Source: Paenibacillus sp. J31TS4
GTDB taxonomy: Bacteria > Bacillota > Bacilli > Paenibacillales > NBRC-103111
Assembly (NCBI RefSeq): GCF_018403265.1
Contig: NZ_BOSI01000001.1
Coordinates: 372,001-436,000 of the forward strand
Reading direction: 5' to 3'
Length of the DNA: 64,000 nt
Below the pieces are notes generated by a model. It was not told where the DNA came from. It made no database searches and saw only the letters and a program-made list of their open reading frames with translations. How positions within the stretch are numbered: position 1 is the first letter of the stretch; the number at the start of each line of letters is the position of its first letter. The translations under genes were made by a program, and so were the position numbers. Of the stretch, positions 56,233 through 64,000 are shown piece by piece.

Positions 56233-57273
56233 ATGAAAATCAAGGAAGCGCGTAACGCGGCGATGGAGTGGGTGCAAGAGAACGCCCTCCGGCTGCCCGG
56301 ATTCCTCGGCGCTTACATCAGCGGCTCGACGGTAGGGATGCCGGAAGAAGCCGAGCTTCCCGCCACGTCGGATGTCGACATCGTCCTCGTCACGGAGGAC
56401 GAGGAACCGCAGGTCAAGCCGGGCAAGTTTTTGTACATGGGCGTCCTGCTGGAGGTGTCCTACCTGCCCGCCAGCCAGCTCGCCTCCGCCGAGCAGGTGC
56501 TCTCCGCTTATCAGCTGGCGGGCAGCTTCCGGGTCGATACGGTTCTGGCCGATCCGACCGGCTGGCTGGGCCGTCTTCAGCGTCAGGTCTCCGAACAATT
56601 CGCTGCCCGCTCCTGGGTGCTCCGCCGCTGCGAGCACGCCTGGCGGAAGAGCCGGGACGGTCTCCGCGGGGTCGACCAGCAAGCGCCGCTTCCCGACCGG
56701 TCGATGGGCTGGCTGTTCTCCACCGGCGTGATGACGCATGTCGTCCTGGCCGCGTCGCTCCGCAATCCGACCGTTCGCCTGCGCTACCTGGCCGCGCGGG
56801 AGGTGCTGGAGCAGGCGGGCCGTCTTGCCTTCTACGAAGAGCTGCTGGAGCGGCTTGGCTGCGCACATCTCTCCCCCGAACGGGTGGAGCGGCATCTGAC
56901 TGCGCTTGAACGGACGTTCGATACAGCGGCCGCCGTCTCCCGCACGCCTTTCTTCTTCCGCTCCGACATCCGTCCGGACGCGCGGCCCATCGCGATCGAC
57001 GGCAGCCGGGCTTTGATCCGCAGCGGCTTTCATCGCGAAGCGGTCTTCTGGATCGCGGCGACGTATTGCCGCTGCCACAAGATCTTGGATGCGGATGCGC
57101 CAGAGACAGGCATAGAACTCCTTCCCGCGTTCGAGGCTTTGCTTGACGACCTGGGCGTTCTTACGATAGATAGCCTGGCCGGACGCAGGGAGGACAATTT
57201 GCGGTTTCTGCCGAAGCTTTGGGAGCTGGCTGAAGCGCTTGTGGAGGCCAACCCGGCGGTTCGGAACGAATAG
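56233..57273 (+). CDS. Nucleotidyltransferase-fold protein of unknown role
   Basis: 346 residues from the ATG behind AAAAGGAG. The N-terminal 20-60 region carries the NTase pattern: GAYISGSTVG (Gly31-Ser32), then SDVDIVLV with Asp47 and Asp49 as metal ligands. A helical C-terminal region (about 120-346) resembles substrate-binding domains of antibiotic nucleotidyltransferases but is not assignable. Cytoplasmic and monocistronic. It could be a MNT-type toxin-like or an aminoglycoside-type enzyme; neither is shown. Confidence 0.7.
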   Translation: MKIKEARNAAMEWVQENALRLPGFLGAYISGSTVGMPEEAELPATSDVDIVLVTEDEEPQVKPGKFLYMGVLLEVSYLPASQLASAEQVLSAYQLAGSFRVDTVLADPTGWLGRLQRQVSEQFAARSWVLRRCEHAWRKSRDGLRGVDQQAPLPDRSMGWLFSTGVMTHVVLAASLRNPTVRLRYLAAREVLEQAGRLAFYEELLERLGCAHLSPERVERHLTALERTFDTAAAVSRTPFFFRSDIRPDARPIAIDGSRALIRSGFHREAVFWIAATYCRCHKILDADAPETGIELLPAFEALLDDLGVLTIDSLAGRREDNLRFLPKLWELAEALVEANPAVRNE

Positions 57274-57339
57274 CGTCCGGCCACTCCTTGCCAAGTAGGC
57301 AGGCCCGGCGACGTCGTTCCGCTATAGATAGGAAAAAAA

Positions 57340-57367
57340 GGAAGCCTAAGGTTGCCCTTATGCTTCC
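57340..57367. terminator. Bidirectional terminator between convergent genes
   Basis: GGAAGC/GCTTCC and TAAGG/CCTTA stem with single mismatch, followed on the minus strand by TTTTTTTCC. Confidence 0.8.
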
Positions 57368-57411
57368 TTGCCGTTTGCGGATCGATCGGCCAGCAGCGGT
57401 CGATAGCCGGC

Positions 57412-57843
57412 CTACTCCCGCTTGCTGCGCATGCCTCGGACCACCTCAAGCTCTATCTCCCCCGCCTTCCCCTGAGCGAATTGGGCATATTCCTCCGATT
57501 CGACCGGATAGAGCGCCAGCTTTCCTTCTTCATTATAGTGCACGCCCCACCCGTATTTCTTGGCCAGCATGGAGGCGCGCATACACGGATGGCTCTTGCT
57601 CAGCAGCTCGTCGCGGACGCCGCCGCCCCGCCTCTCCAGCTCCTCGGAGGGAATCTCCTTGTGCCGGATATGAACCTCGTAGATCAGGTCGTCGAGCGTA
57701 TAACGATAGGGAGATTCGGTCAGCAGCTCGTACTGCAGCCGCGGTATAGATGGCCGTGCATCCGGCTTTGCTTTTGGAATTTCGCTGGTTTCCACCGGAC
57801 AATCCGGGGCGACCAGCACGAACGTATTCGTAATGTGGCGCAT
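57412..57843 (-). CDS. DUF6157-like cytoplasmic protein
   Basis: 143 residues. NTFVLVAPDCPVETSEIP near the start and the blocks RLQYELLTESPYRYTLDDLI and KSHPCMRASMLAKKYGWGVH match DUF6157 as I recall it. Function unknown. GGAGGCTGC precedes the start. Convergent with the nucleotidyltransferase-like gene. Confidence 0.75.
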   Translation of the reverse strand: MRHITNTFVLVAPDCPVETSEIPKAKPDARPSIPRLQYELLTESPYRYTLDDLIYEVHIRHKEIPSEELERRGGGVRDELLSKSHPCMRASMLAKKYGWGVHYNEEGKLALYPVESEEYAQFAQGKAGEIELEVVRGMRSKRE

Positions 57844-57924
57844 GGCGCAGCCTCCTCAGGAAGGACTCGCTCGGGCGGCCATCGGCTTCCCGGTCCTCCT
57901 AGTTTGTTATATCCATTCTATCCC

Positions 57925-57952
57925 TTGCAACTGGATTTGTATCGTGTAAGAT
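57925..57952 (+). promoter_or_regulatory. Promoter of the ABC exporter operon
   Basis: TTGCAA (57925-57930), 16 bp, TAAGAT (57947-57952), about 80 bp before the first ABC start. Confidence 0.5.
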
Positions 57953-58033
57953 GAAACTTATTTCCAAAAAACGGCTCTCCCTTCACGGTGAGTCAGGATC
58001 AGTGCCAGCATTTATCTATAGGAGGTCATCTGC

Positions 58034-59779
58034 ATGAACAACAACAATCAAATCTCGATGACCTGGCTGCTTCGCTACCTTCGCCCGGTCAAAGGACGGA
58101 TGCTCATCCTCCTGCTGCTTCTCCTCCTCACCACTCTGCTGCAGCTCGTCAATCCGCAAATCATACAGCGGTTTATCGACACCGCCGCCACGGAGGGCGT
58201 CGCGGCCAAGCTGCTCGGGCTGGCAGGCGTGTACCTCGTTGTCGCGGTCAGCAACCAGTTTCTAACCATAGGCGTCAGCTACCTCGGCAATGACGTCTCA
58301 TGGCGGGCGACGAACCGGCTGCGCGGCGACCTGCTGAAGCATCTGCTGCGGCTCGACATGCGGTTCCACAACAAGAAGACCCCCGGCGAGATGATCGAGC
58401 GAGTGGACGGAGACGTCACCAACATGTCCAACTTCTTCGCCATGTTCATTGTCCAAATCGTGGGCAGCTTCGTCCTGTTGGCAGGCATCCTCGGCTTCAT
58501 GTTCACGGTCAACGTGCCGATCGCGCTAGTCATGACCGTCTTTACCTGCCTGGCCATCGCCGCGATGGTCGTCATCCGCAACCTGGGCGTACGCGCGACC
58601 AAGGAAGAGCGGGAGGCGAGCGCCCGGCTGCTCGGGTTCGTCGAAGAACGGATCGCCGGCATCGAGGACGTCCAGACGAGCGGCAGCGTGCCGTACATCA
58701 TGAACCGGTTTCACCGGGCGATGCGCCGGGTGTTCCAGACCGGACTGAAGGCCTGGCTGCTGCGGGTTATTCCGTGGAACACGACGGTCGTCCTGTTCGC
58801 CGTCGCGGTTACCGCCGTCCTGCTGATGGGTGTCCGCGAATATCTGGACGGCACTGTGTCGCTCGGCATGCTCTATCTCATCTATCAATATACCCAGATG
58901 CTGAACGATCCGATCGAGCAGCTCGGCAACCAGATGCAGGAATTCCAACGTGCCAAATCGGGTCTGCAGCGGTCCGGCGAGCTGCTGGCCACGCGCACCG
59001 AGATTCTGGAGGGCACTGGCGACACCTTGCCGGACGGTCCGCTCTCTCTGGACTTCGATGAGGTGCGCTTCAGCTACAACCCCGGCAAACCGGTGCTGCA
59101 CGACATTACGTTCTCGCTAAGGCCCGGCGAGCGGCTCGGGATCGTCGGACGGACCGGGAGCGGCAAGTCCAGCATCAGCCGGCTGCTGCTCAGGCTCTAC
59201 AATCTGGACAGCGGCACCATCCGGGTCGGCGGCGTCGACATCCGAACGCTCCGCCTCGAGGCGCTGTACCGGCGCGTCGGCATGGTAACCCAGGACGTGC
59301 AGCTGTTCGACGGCTCCCTGCGCGACAATCTTACGCTGTTCAACCCGGACGTCTCAGATGAGCGCATTTTGGAGACGACCGAGAGGCTCGGTCTCCGGCA
59401 GTGGATCGACGCGATGCCGAACGGCCTTGACAGCCATCTGTCGGCCGGCGGTTCGTCGCTGTCCGCCGGAGAGGCGCAGCTGTTCGCCTTGACGCGCGTC
59501 TTCCTGACACAGCCGAGTCTGGTCATCCTGGATGAGCCGTCCTCGCGGCTCGACGCGGCGACCGAAGCCGCCCTCCAGGTCGCGGTGGATCAGCTGCTCG
59601 CCCAATGCACGGGTATCGTCATCGCCCACCGGCTGTCGACGCTCGAAAAGGTGGACCGCATTCTGGTGCTGGGCGGCGGCCGGATTCTCGAATGCGGACC
59701 GAGAGAGAAACTCGCGAACGACCCCGATTCTCATTACGGCAAGCTGCTGAGAACCGGACGAGAGGAGGAATTGGCGTGA
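58034..59779 (+). CDS. ABC exporter half, catalytic-Glu subunit
   Basis: 581 residues: six-helix exporter transmembrane domain (1-310) and nucleotide-binding domain. Walker [10 protein letters not shown] (about 372), signature LSAGE (about 475, non-canonical), Walker B with glutamate ILDEPSS (about 497) and switch His IAHRLS. It pairs with the next gene as a heterodimer, overlapping its start by 4 bp (GTGA). ATG behind AGGAGG. Substrate unknown (drug, lipid or peptide). Confidence 0.93.
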   Translation: MNNNNQISMTWLLRYLRPVKGRMLILLLLLLLTTLLQLVNPQIIQRFIDTAATEGVAAKLLGLAGVYLVVAVSNQFLTIGVSYLGNDVSWRATNRLRGDLLKHLLRLDMRFHNKKTPGEMIERVDGDVTNMSNFFAMFIVQIVGSFVLLAGILGFMFTVNVPIALVMTVFTCLAIAAMVVIRNLGVRATKEEREASARLLGFVEERIAGIEDVQTSGSVPYIMNRFHRAMRRVFQTGLKAWLLRVIPWNTTVVLFAVAVTAVLLMGVREYLDGTVSLGMLYLIYQYTQMLNDPIEQLGNQMQEFQRAKSGLQRSGELLATRTEILEGTGDTLPDGPLSLDFDEVRFSYNPGKPVLHDITFSLRPGERLGIVGRTGSGKSSISRLLLRLYNLDSGTIRVGGVDIRTLRLEALYRRVGMVTQDVQLFDGSLRDNLTLFNPDVSDERILETTERLGLRQWIDAMPNGLDSHLSAGGSSLSAGEAQLFALTRVFLTQPSLVILDEPSSRLDAATEAALQVAVDQLLAQCTGIVIAHRLSTLEKVDRILVLGGGRILECGPREKLANDPDSHYGKLLRTGREEELA

Positions 59780-61584
59780 CCGTAATCCGTTTTGTATGGC
59801 GCCTGCTGCAGTTCCGGCCTTCGCTGTTTCTCGTCAACGGCCTGCTGTGGGGCGTCTTTCACTCCATTCCACTCTTAATGGGTCTTGGGATGCAGTGGTT
59901 CTTTGACCGGACGACGTCGGGCTCTCACAATTTTGTGTGGCTCGCCGTCCCCCTCATCGCGGTCGCCCTCGTCCGGGTGACGCGGGTGGGCGTCTTCTTC
60001 GTCGCCTTCCATCGTTGGATCACGTACTATTACCATCTGCTGGCCGTACTGCGCACGAATATTCTGGCCGGCATTATGCGCTGGCCCGGCCGCAATCTAC
60101 CCGCCTCGCCGGGCGAGGCGATGAGCAGATTCCGGGACGATGTGAACGAATCGGTCGAATACATTGAGTCGTGGGTGGATTTTTGGGGCCGGTTTGCCTT
60201 CACGATCGTCTCCCTCGTCATTATGGCGCGGATTAACTGGCAAATCACCCTCGTGGCGATCCTGCCGCTCGTTGTGGTCACCGTCATGAACAGCTTGTCC
60301 GGCAATCGGGCGAGGCGCTACAGCCAGTTAAACCGGGAAGCGACCGGCCGGATCACCGGCTTTATCGCCGAGACGTTCGGAGCCGTCCAGGCAGTGAAGC
60401 TCGGCCAGGCGGAGAAGCACGTCCTGAACCGGTTCGTTCGGCTGAACGACGCTCGCCGGCTGGCAGCACTCAAGGACAATCTGTTCCGCCAATGGATGAA
60501 ATCGCTCAACCACCATGTCCTGAACATCAGCACGGGCATCATCCTCCTTATGTGCGCATCCGAGATGCAGGCGGGACGCTTCACTGTCGGGGATTTCGCC
60601 CTGTTCACCTCGTACCTGTCCACCTTTGCCTTCAGCATCTCCTCCTTCGGGTACATGGTGTTCCAGCATAAACGGCTGAAGGTGTCGCTCGACCGGATGA
60701 GCGTGCTGTTCCGTCCCGGCGAAGCCCACCGCGTGATTGAGCATATACCGCTCTATCTGTACAGCGATCCGCCCGCCGTAACGGAAGAATCCGAGAATCC
60801 CGCGGACCGTCTTGTGTCGCTTGAAGCGAAGAACCTAACCTATTGCTATCCTGGAACGGAGAATGGCATCCGCAGCATTGACTTCCGGCTGGAGAGAGGC
60901 AAGTTCCTCGTCATTACCGGCCGGATCGGCTCCGGCAAATCGACTCTCGTCCGGACGCTGCTCGGCCTGCTGTCCGCGCAGCAAGGAACGGTGCAATGGA
61001 ACGGACGCGCGATTGCACCCGCTTCCTTCCTTATCCCGCCGCGGGCAGCCTACACGCCCCAGGTTCCCCGGCTGTTCAGCGATCCGCTGCGGGAGAACAT
61101 TCTGCTCGGCCGGGAAGATTCCGGCGATTCGATGGATAGGGCTATCCGCCTCTCCGTCATGGAGCAGGATCTTCGAGAGCTCGAACATGGACTCGATACG
61201 TATGTCGGGCCTAGAGGCGTCATGCTGTCCGGTGGCCAGATCCAGCGGGCGGCCACGGCCCGTATGATGATGACACAGGCGGATCTGCTGCTGTTCGACG
61301 ATCTGTCGAGCGCGCTCGACGTTGAGACCGAGAAGGTGCTCTGGGAGCGTCTGTTCAAGGAACGGGACGTGACGTGCATCGCCGTGTCGCACAGGCGCGC
61401 CGCTCTTGCCCGTGCCGACCATATCCTCGTGCTGAAGGACGGGCGCCTCGAAGCGGAGGGCACGCTGAGCGAGCTGCTCGCGACCAGCCCCGAGATGCGG
61501 CTGCTCTGGCAGGGAGAAGAATCTGCCGCAGAAGAACGGCAAGAAGATGCCCAAGCCGAAACCGAATACGTCAGGAGCCGGTAG
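59776..61584 (+). CDS. ABC exporter half, degenerate-site subunit
   Basis: 602 residues from the GTG at 59776. Exporter transmembrane domain followed by an NBD with Walker [10 protein letters not shown] (about 384), canonical signature LSGGQ (about 485), and Walker [13 protein letters not shown] in which the catalytic Glu is Asp (about 508). The His switch is in AVSHRRA. Together with the upstream subunit this is the typical asymmetric heterodimer with one consensus and one degenerate ATP site. A Glu/Asp-rich C-terminal tail follows. Confidence 0.93.
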   Translation: MTVIRFVWRLLQFRPSLFLVNGLLWGVFHSIPLLMGLGMQWFFDRTTSGSHNFVWLAVPLIAVALVRVTRVGVFFVAFHRWITYYYHLLAVLRTNILAGIMRWPGRNLPASPGEAMSRFRDDVNESVEYIESWVDFWGRFAFTIVSLVIMARINWQITLVAILPLVVVTVMNSLSGNRARRYSQLNREATGRITGFIAETFGAVQAVKLGQAEKHVLNRFVRLNDARRLAALKDNLFRQWMKSLNHHVLNISTGIILLMCASEMQAGRFTVGDFALFTSYLSTFAFSISSFGYMVFQHKRLKVSLDRMSVLFRPGEAHRVIEHIPLYLYSDPPAVTEESENPADRLVSLEAKNLTYCYPGTENGIRSIDFRLERGKFLVITGRIGSGKSTLVRTLLGLLSAQQGTVQWNGRAIAPASFLIPPRAAYTPQVPRLFSDPLRENILLGREDSGDSMDRAIRLSVMEQDLRELEHGLDTYVGPRGVMLSGGQIQRAATARMMMTQADLLLFDDLSSALDVETEKVLWERLFKERDVTCIAVSHRRAALARADHILVLKDGRLEAEGTLSELLATSPEMRLLWQGEESAAEERQEDAQAETEYVRSR

Positions 61585-61623
61585 TGCCGGAGCCTGAGGA
61601 GACCGGCCGTATAACCGGCCAGC

Positions 61624-61703
61624 ACAAACACCCCCAGCCGTTGAAGGGCCCGAATAAGTCTCTGCAAGCAGAGGCAGCCGGGCTTCTGGCTGGGGGTGTT
61701 TGT
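61624..61703. terminator. Complex terminator structure downstream of ABC operon
   Basis: Outer stem CAAACACCCCCAGCC/GGCTGGGGGTGTTTG (15 bp) encloses about 50 nt with inner GGGCCCG/CGGGC and CTCTG/CAGAG pairs, so it may fold as a branched hairpin. It lies 40 bp past the second ABC gene and ends just before the convergent nagB-like gene, so it probably terminates both. Confidence 0.65.
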
Positions 61704-61784
61704 TAGGATAGCGAATTGGCGAGACGGTCGAACATCGCTTACGTACGGAATCGTGGCATTGCCGGCCGTCGGCTTGCTTCTACT

Positions 61785-62543
61785 CTATGTCCGCTCCTGC
61801 TGCTCCTTCCCCGCATCGGGCAGCGCCGAGGCCGATTCCCGGTCGAGGTACAGCCACCAGTCGCCGTGCCGCTTCAGGATAGACGCCGGGACGAGAGGCG
61901 TTACCTCCTCTTCGAGCGTCCGGCGGATCGCCTCGGCCTTGACCCGGTACGGGACGCATGAGAGAATCGTCCGGCAAGCCATAATCTGCGGCACGGTCAT
62001 GGTGATCGCCTGTCTCGGCACCTCGCCGGCCGAGGGGAACCAGCCCTCTCGGACCTGCTGCGCCTTGCATGCGTCGTCCAGCTCGACAACCTTGTACGGC
62101 TCTTCTGCGTCGAAATCGGCCGGCGGGTCGTTGAAGGCGATATGGGCGTTTTCGCCGATCCCGATCAAGGCGAGATCAATTGGCGCTTCCCGGATCGCTG
62201 CGGATAGGCTGGCCAGGACAGAGTCGAGCTCCCCTTCCCCGTCAACGAGGTGAGCCTTCGCGACGGGCGCGAACGACAGGAACCGTTCTTTCAAATACTT
62301 CCGAAAGCTGGCGGGATGAGACTCGGGCAGGCCGACATATTCGTCGAGGTGAAACATCTCGACCCGGCTCCAATCCACCCTCTCCTGCGCAAGCGCTCGC
62401 AGGAACGAAAACTGAGAAGCTCCGGTTGACAGCACGAGGCGGGCTTTTCCCTGCTCGCGGATGCGGGCGTCCAGCACCTCTGCCGCCTTGGCGGCGGCCG
62501 CCTCTCCCAGCTTTTCGGCGTTGTCGTGAATGGTCAAATGCAT
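61785..62543 (-). CDS. Glucosamine-6-phosphate deaminase-like protein (NagB fold)
   Basis: 252 residues, cytoplasmic. The NagB fold is seen in VLSTGASQFSFLRAL, VEMFHLDEYVGLPESHP (catalytic Asp of LDEY) and ALIGIGENAHIAFNDP. Compared with E. coli NagB (GVGNDGHIAFNEP) the Asp before Gly-His is Asn and the final Glu is Asp; the His is kept. This clade is usually annotated as glucosamine-6-phosphate deaminase; the substrate may differ. It follows the dehydrogenase gene by 40 bp in one transcript. Confidence 0.82.
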   Translation of the reverse strand: MHLTIHDNAEKLGEAAAAKAAEVLDARIREQGKARLVLSTGASQFSFLRALAQERVDWSRVEMFHLDEYVGLPESHPASFRKYLKERFLSFAPVAKAHLVDGEGELDSVLASLSAAIREAPIDLALIGIGENAHIAFNDPPADFDAEEPYKVVELDDACKAQQVREGWFPSAGEVPRQAITMTVPQIMACRTILSCVPYRVKAEAIRRTLEEEVTPLVPASILKRHGDWWLYLDRESASALPDAGKEQQERT

Positions 62544-62583
62544 AGGATCCCTCCTTTGGAGATTGGTCTAGAAAGTCAGGACG

Positions 62584-63792
62584 TTACAGCAAGTCGGATA
62601 TCGAAACGGGTCCGCCGCCAGCGATCGACAGATTGGCAGCGGCTCCGATCAGCAGCGAGTAGGCTCCCGCCTCGCTCCCTGCCTGCTGGCCGAGCGGATC
62701 GGGCAAATCCCCTAAGAAGATCATGCGGCGCAGCCGTTCGTCTCCGCCTCCGTGTCCATGGCGAACGGAAGGAACGCGGTGGACGATTTGCTCGCCCGAC
62801 GTCAGCGTAATGAGGATGTTCTGGACGTCCGATTGCGCGAGTGGTCCGCTGTAGACCTCCCCGATCTCCATCCGGCCATGCGTGCCGGTCAGGGTCGCTT
62901 TCCACCCTTCGTCCGGACTGTAGGCGACCAGTGAGTAGTCGAGCAGCGTTCCATTGTCGTAACGGACATGGACGGTCATCGTATCATAAATATCGATATG
63001 CTCTCCGAACACGCAGCGGTCTCGGATGTAGCCGTCCTCCCGCTCGGCCTCCAGGTAGAGCCTCCGGTTATCGGCGTCCCCGTGCAGGTCGTAGTACAGC
63101 TCGCATGACGTCCGGTGGGAGCAGGTCAGACAGCGCTCCTCTCTCACTTCCCGGTTCGGCCCGTAAAACGCCAGCCTGCCGAACGCCTGCACGGTCTCGG
63201 GACGGCTGTCCAGCCACCAGTTGATCAGATCGAAGTGATGCGTCGCCTTGTGGACGAGCAGCCCTCCGCTCCGTTCCATTCGGGCATGCCAGCGGCGAAA
63301 GTAATCTGCGCCGTGCCGGCGGTCGAGGCGCCAGTCGAGCGAGACGTGCTGTACCTGGCCGATCACGTTCTCCATGAGCAATTGCCGTACTCTCGCCAGA
63401 TACGGAACGAACCGGAGATTGAAGGTCACCGTCACCCGGCGTCCGGTTCGCGCCTCCGCCTCCCGGATCGCCTTGCACTTGTCGCTGTCAATTGTCATCG
63501 GCTTCTCCGAGACGACGTCACAGCCCGCCTCCAACGCCTGCACGATGAAGTCGTGATGCGTATCGTCCGAGGAGGCGACGATCACCGCATCGGGAGCGGC
63601 CTGCTGCAGCATTTGCCCGAACCCCTCATAGACAGGGAACGGACCGTAATCGTCGTTCAGCAGACGGGAACGGATCCGATTGGCGTCATAGACGCCCACG
63701 AGCTGAACCCGGCCGGTCAGTTCCTCGGCGAACGGCCTCGCGAACATGCCGCGGGCTCTCGCGCCGGCTCCGACCAGCACATACCTTTTCAT
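62584..63792 (-). CDS. Gfo/Idh/MocA-family oxidoreductase
   Basis: 402 residues. N-terminal Rossmann domain (YVLVGAGARARGMFARPFAE), conserved EKP near 95 (VVSEKPMTID) with the active-site Lys, and a C-terminal alpha/beta domain (HKATHHFDLINWWL carrying the catalytic-type His pair). A cluster CLTCSHRTSC in the middle is unusual and could bind metal. It acts on a sugar or sugar-derived compound with NAD(P). The gene is transcribed with the nagB-like gene, so the pathway may concern an amino sugar. Confidence 0.85.
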   Translation of the reverse strand: MKRYVLVGAGARARGMFARPFAEELTGRVQLVGVYDANRIRSRLLNDDYGPFPVYEGFGQMLQQAAPDAVIVASSDDTHHDFIVQALEAGCDVVSEKPMTIDSDKCKAIREAEARTGRRVTVTFNLRFVPYLARVRQLLMENVIGQVQHVSLDWRLDRRHGADYFRRWHARMERSGGLLVHKATHHFDLINWWLDSRPETVQAFGRLAFYGPNREVREERCLTCSHRTSCELYYDLHGDADNRRLYLEAEREDGYIRDRCVFGEHIDIYDTMTVHVRYDNGTLLDYSLVAYSPDEGWKATLTGTHGRMEIGEVYSGPLAQSDVQNILITLTSGEQIVHRVPSVRHGHGGGDERLRRMIFLGDLPDPLGQQAGSEAGAYSLLIGAAANLSIAGGGPVSISDLL

Positions 63793-63837
63793 GCGATTCC
63801 ACCTCCGGGAGGATGCATACAGAAGAAAAGCTGGATA

Positions 63838-63855
63838 ATAGTAATCGATTACTAT
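63838..63855. promoter_or_regulatory. 18-bp perfect palindromic operator
   Basis: ATAGTAATCGATTACTAT, with a central CG as in LacI-family operators, lies 46-63 bp before the Gfo/Idh/MocA start. The likely regulator gene is immediately upstream. Confidence 0.6.
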
Positions 63856-63927
63856 ACGGGTAGTTTATCACAACGGGCGCCGGAGGAACACCCTCTTTTT
63901 TCCATTCGGGGCTGTTCCGCGCCGCCG

Positions 63928-64000
63928 CTAGTCCAGTCTCTTGACGGAGGCGCGCTCGATCAGCCTCGGCTTCAGCAGCTTCTGCCCCGCCTCTTCCTGC
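63928..64000 (-). CDS. LacI-family regulator, C-terminal end only
   Basis: Only the last 23 codons are in the window: QEEAGQKLLKPRLIERASVK then RLD and stop. KPRLIERxS is a typical C-terminus of LacI/GalR regulators. It is upstream of, and co-directional with, the sugar dehydrogenase pair, which suggests it represses that operon through the palindrome at 63838. The start lies to the right of the window. Confidence 0.7.
   Translation of the reverse strand, partial: QEEAGQKLLKPRLIERASVKRLD

Noticed and set aside
56173..57294. Leftward open frame of 373 codons
   Set aside because: Antisense to the nucleotidyltransferase-like gene, no recognisable motif, and no ribosome site.

Overview
The window looks like chromosomal DNA of a Paenibacillus-like member of the Bacillota. 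Genes start on ATG, GTG or TTG behind strong AGGAGG-type ribosome binding sites. CcpA/LacI-type AAAGCGCTTT operators occur in several upstream regions. Large secreted LamG/Big2/carbohydrate-binding proteins, an aspartase, general-stress-type genes and a heterocycloanthracin-like RiPP cluster fit that group. No tRNA, rRNA, insertion sequence, prophage or CRISPR array was seen.

Layout. 1-4793 (minus): 5' part of a very large secreted, multidomain glycosidase-like protein, cut by the left edge, behind twin operators. 5240-8832: cysJI assimilatory sulfite reductase. 9109-12933: glycerophosphodiester/glycerol-3-phosphate-type ABC importer (two permeases, binding lipoprotein) with a glycerophosphodiesterase and no ATPase. 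13428-19301: phosphodiester glycosidase, two VOC proteins, two small hypotheticals, an aldo/keto reductase and a DedA-PAP2 fusion. 19528-22140: rifampicin phosphotransferase with its promoter and a possible antisense RNA. 22643-23488: short-chain dehydrogenase.

24460-30392 (minus) is the most interesting region: a complete thiazole-forming RiPP (TOMM) set of the heterocycloanthracin type. In transcription order it holds a Cys-rich precursor with seven 8-residue repeats, an ocin-ThiF-like leader-binding protein (HcaF type), a fused C-YcaO cyclodehydratase with a PxPxP tail (HcaD type), and a SagB-type dehydrogenase. A hairpin sits between precursor and enzyme genes.

30597-39819: aspartase, a 1496-residue secreted carbohydrate-binding/beta-propeller protein with a Gly/Pro-rich tail, and an overlapping pyruvate-oxidase-like/short-chain-dehydrogenase pair resembling ydaP and ydaD. 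39900-50014: mostly small housekeeping or accessory genes (VTT membrane protein, SRPBCC, GNAT, PH domain, YdcF, SnoaL-like, lipoprotein, guanine deaminase, MFS, PadR plus HAAS membrane protein, DUF2277), mixed with decayed remnants: a permease tail, a GGDEF fragment, and facing 3' halves of an alcohol dehydrogenase and a TetR regulator. 50159-53643: cell-envelope block with ECF sigma factor, zinc anti-sigma factor, polymer-forming membrane protein, DedA protein, small membrane protein and an intact PAP2/BcrC-type phosphatase. 53741-57843: SDR remnant, RidA, M20 peptidase, nucleotidyltransferase-like protein, DUF6157 protein. 58034-61584: heterodimeric ABC exporter. 61785-64000: NagB-like deaminase and Gfo/Idh/MocA dehydrogenase behind an 18-bp palindrome, then the 3' end of a LacI-type regulator.

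All calls rest on reading the sequence and on knowledge of protein families; no database search was run.
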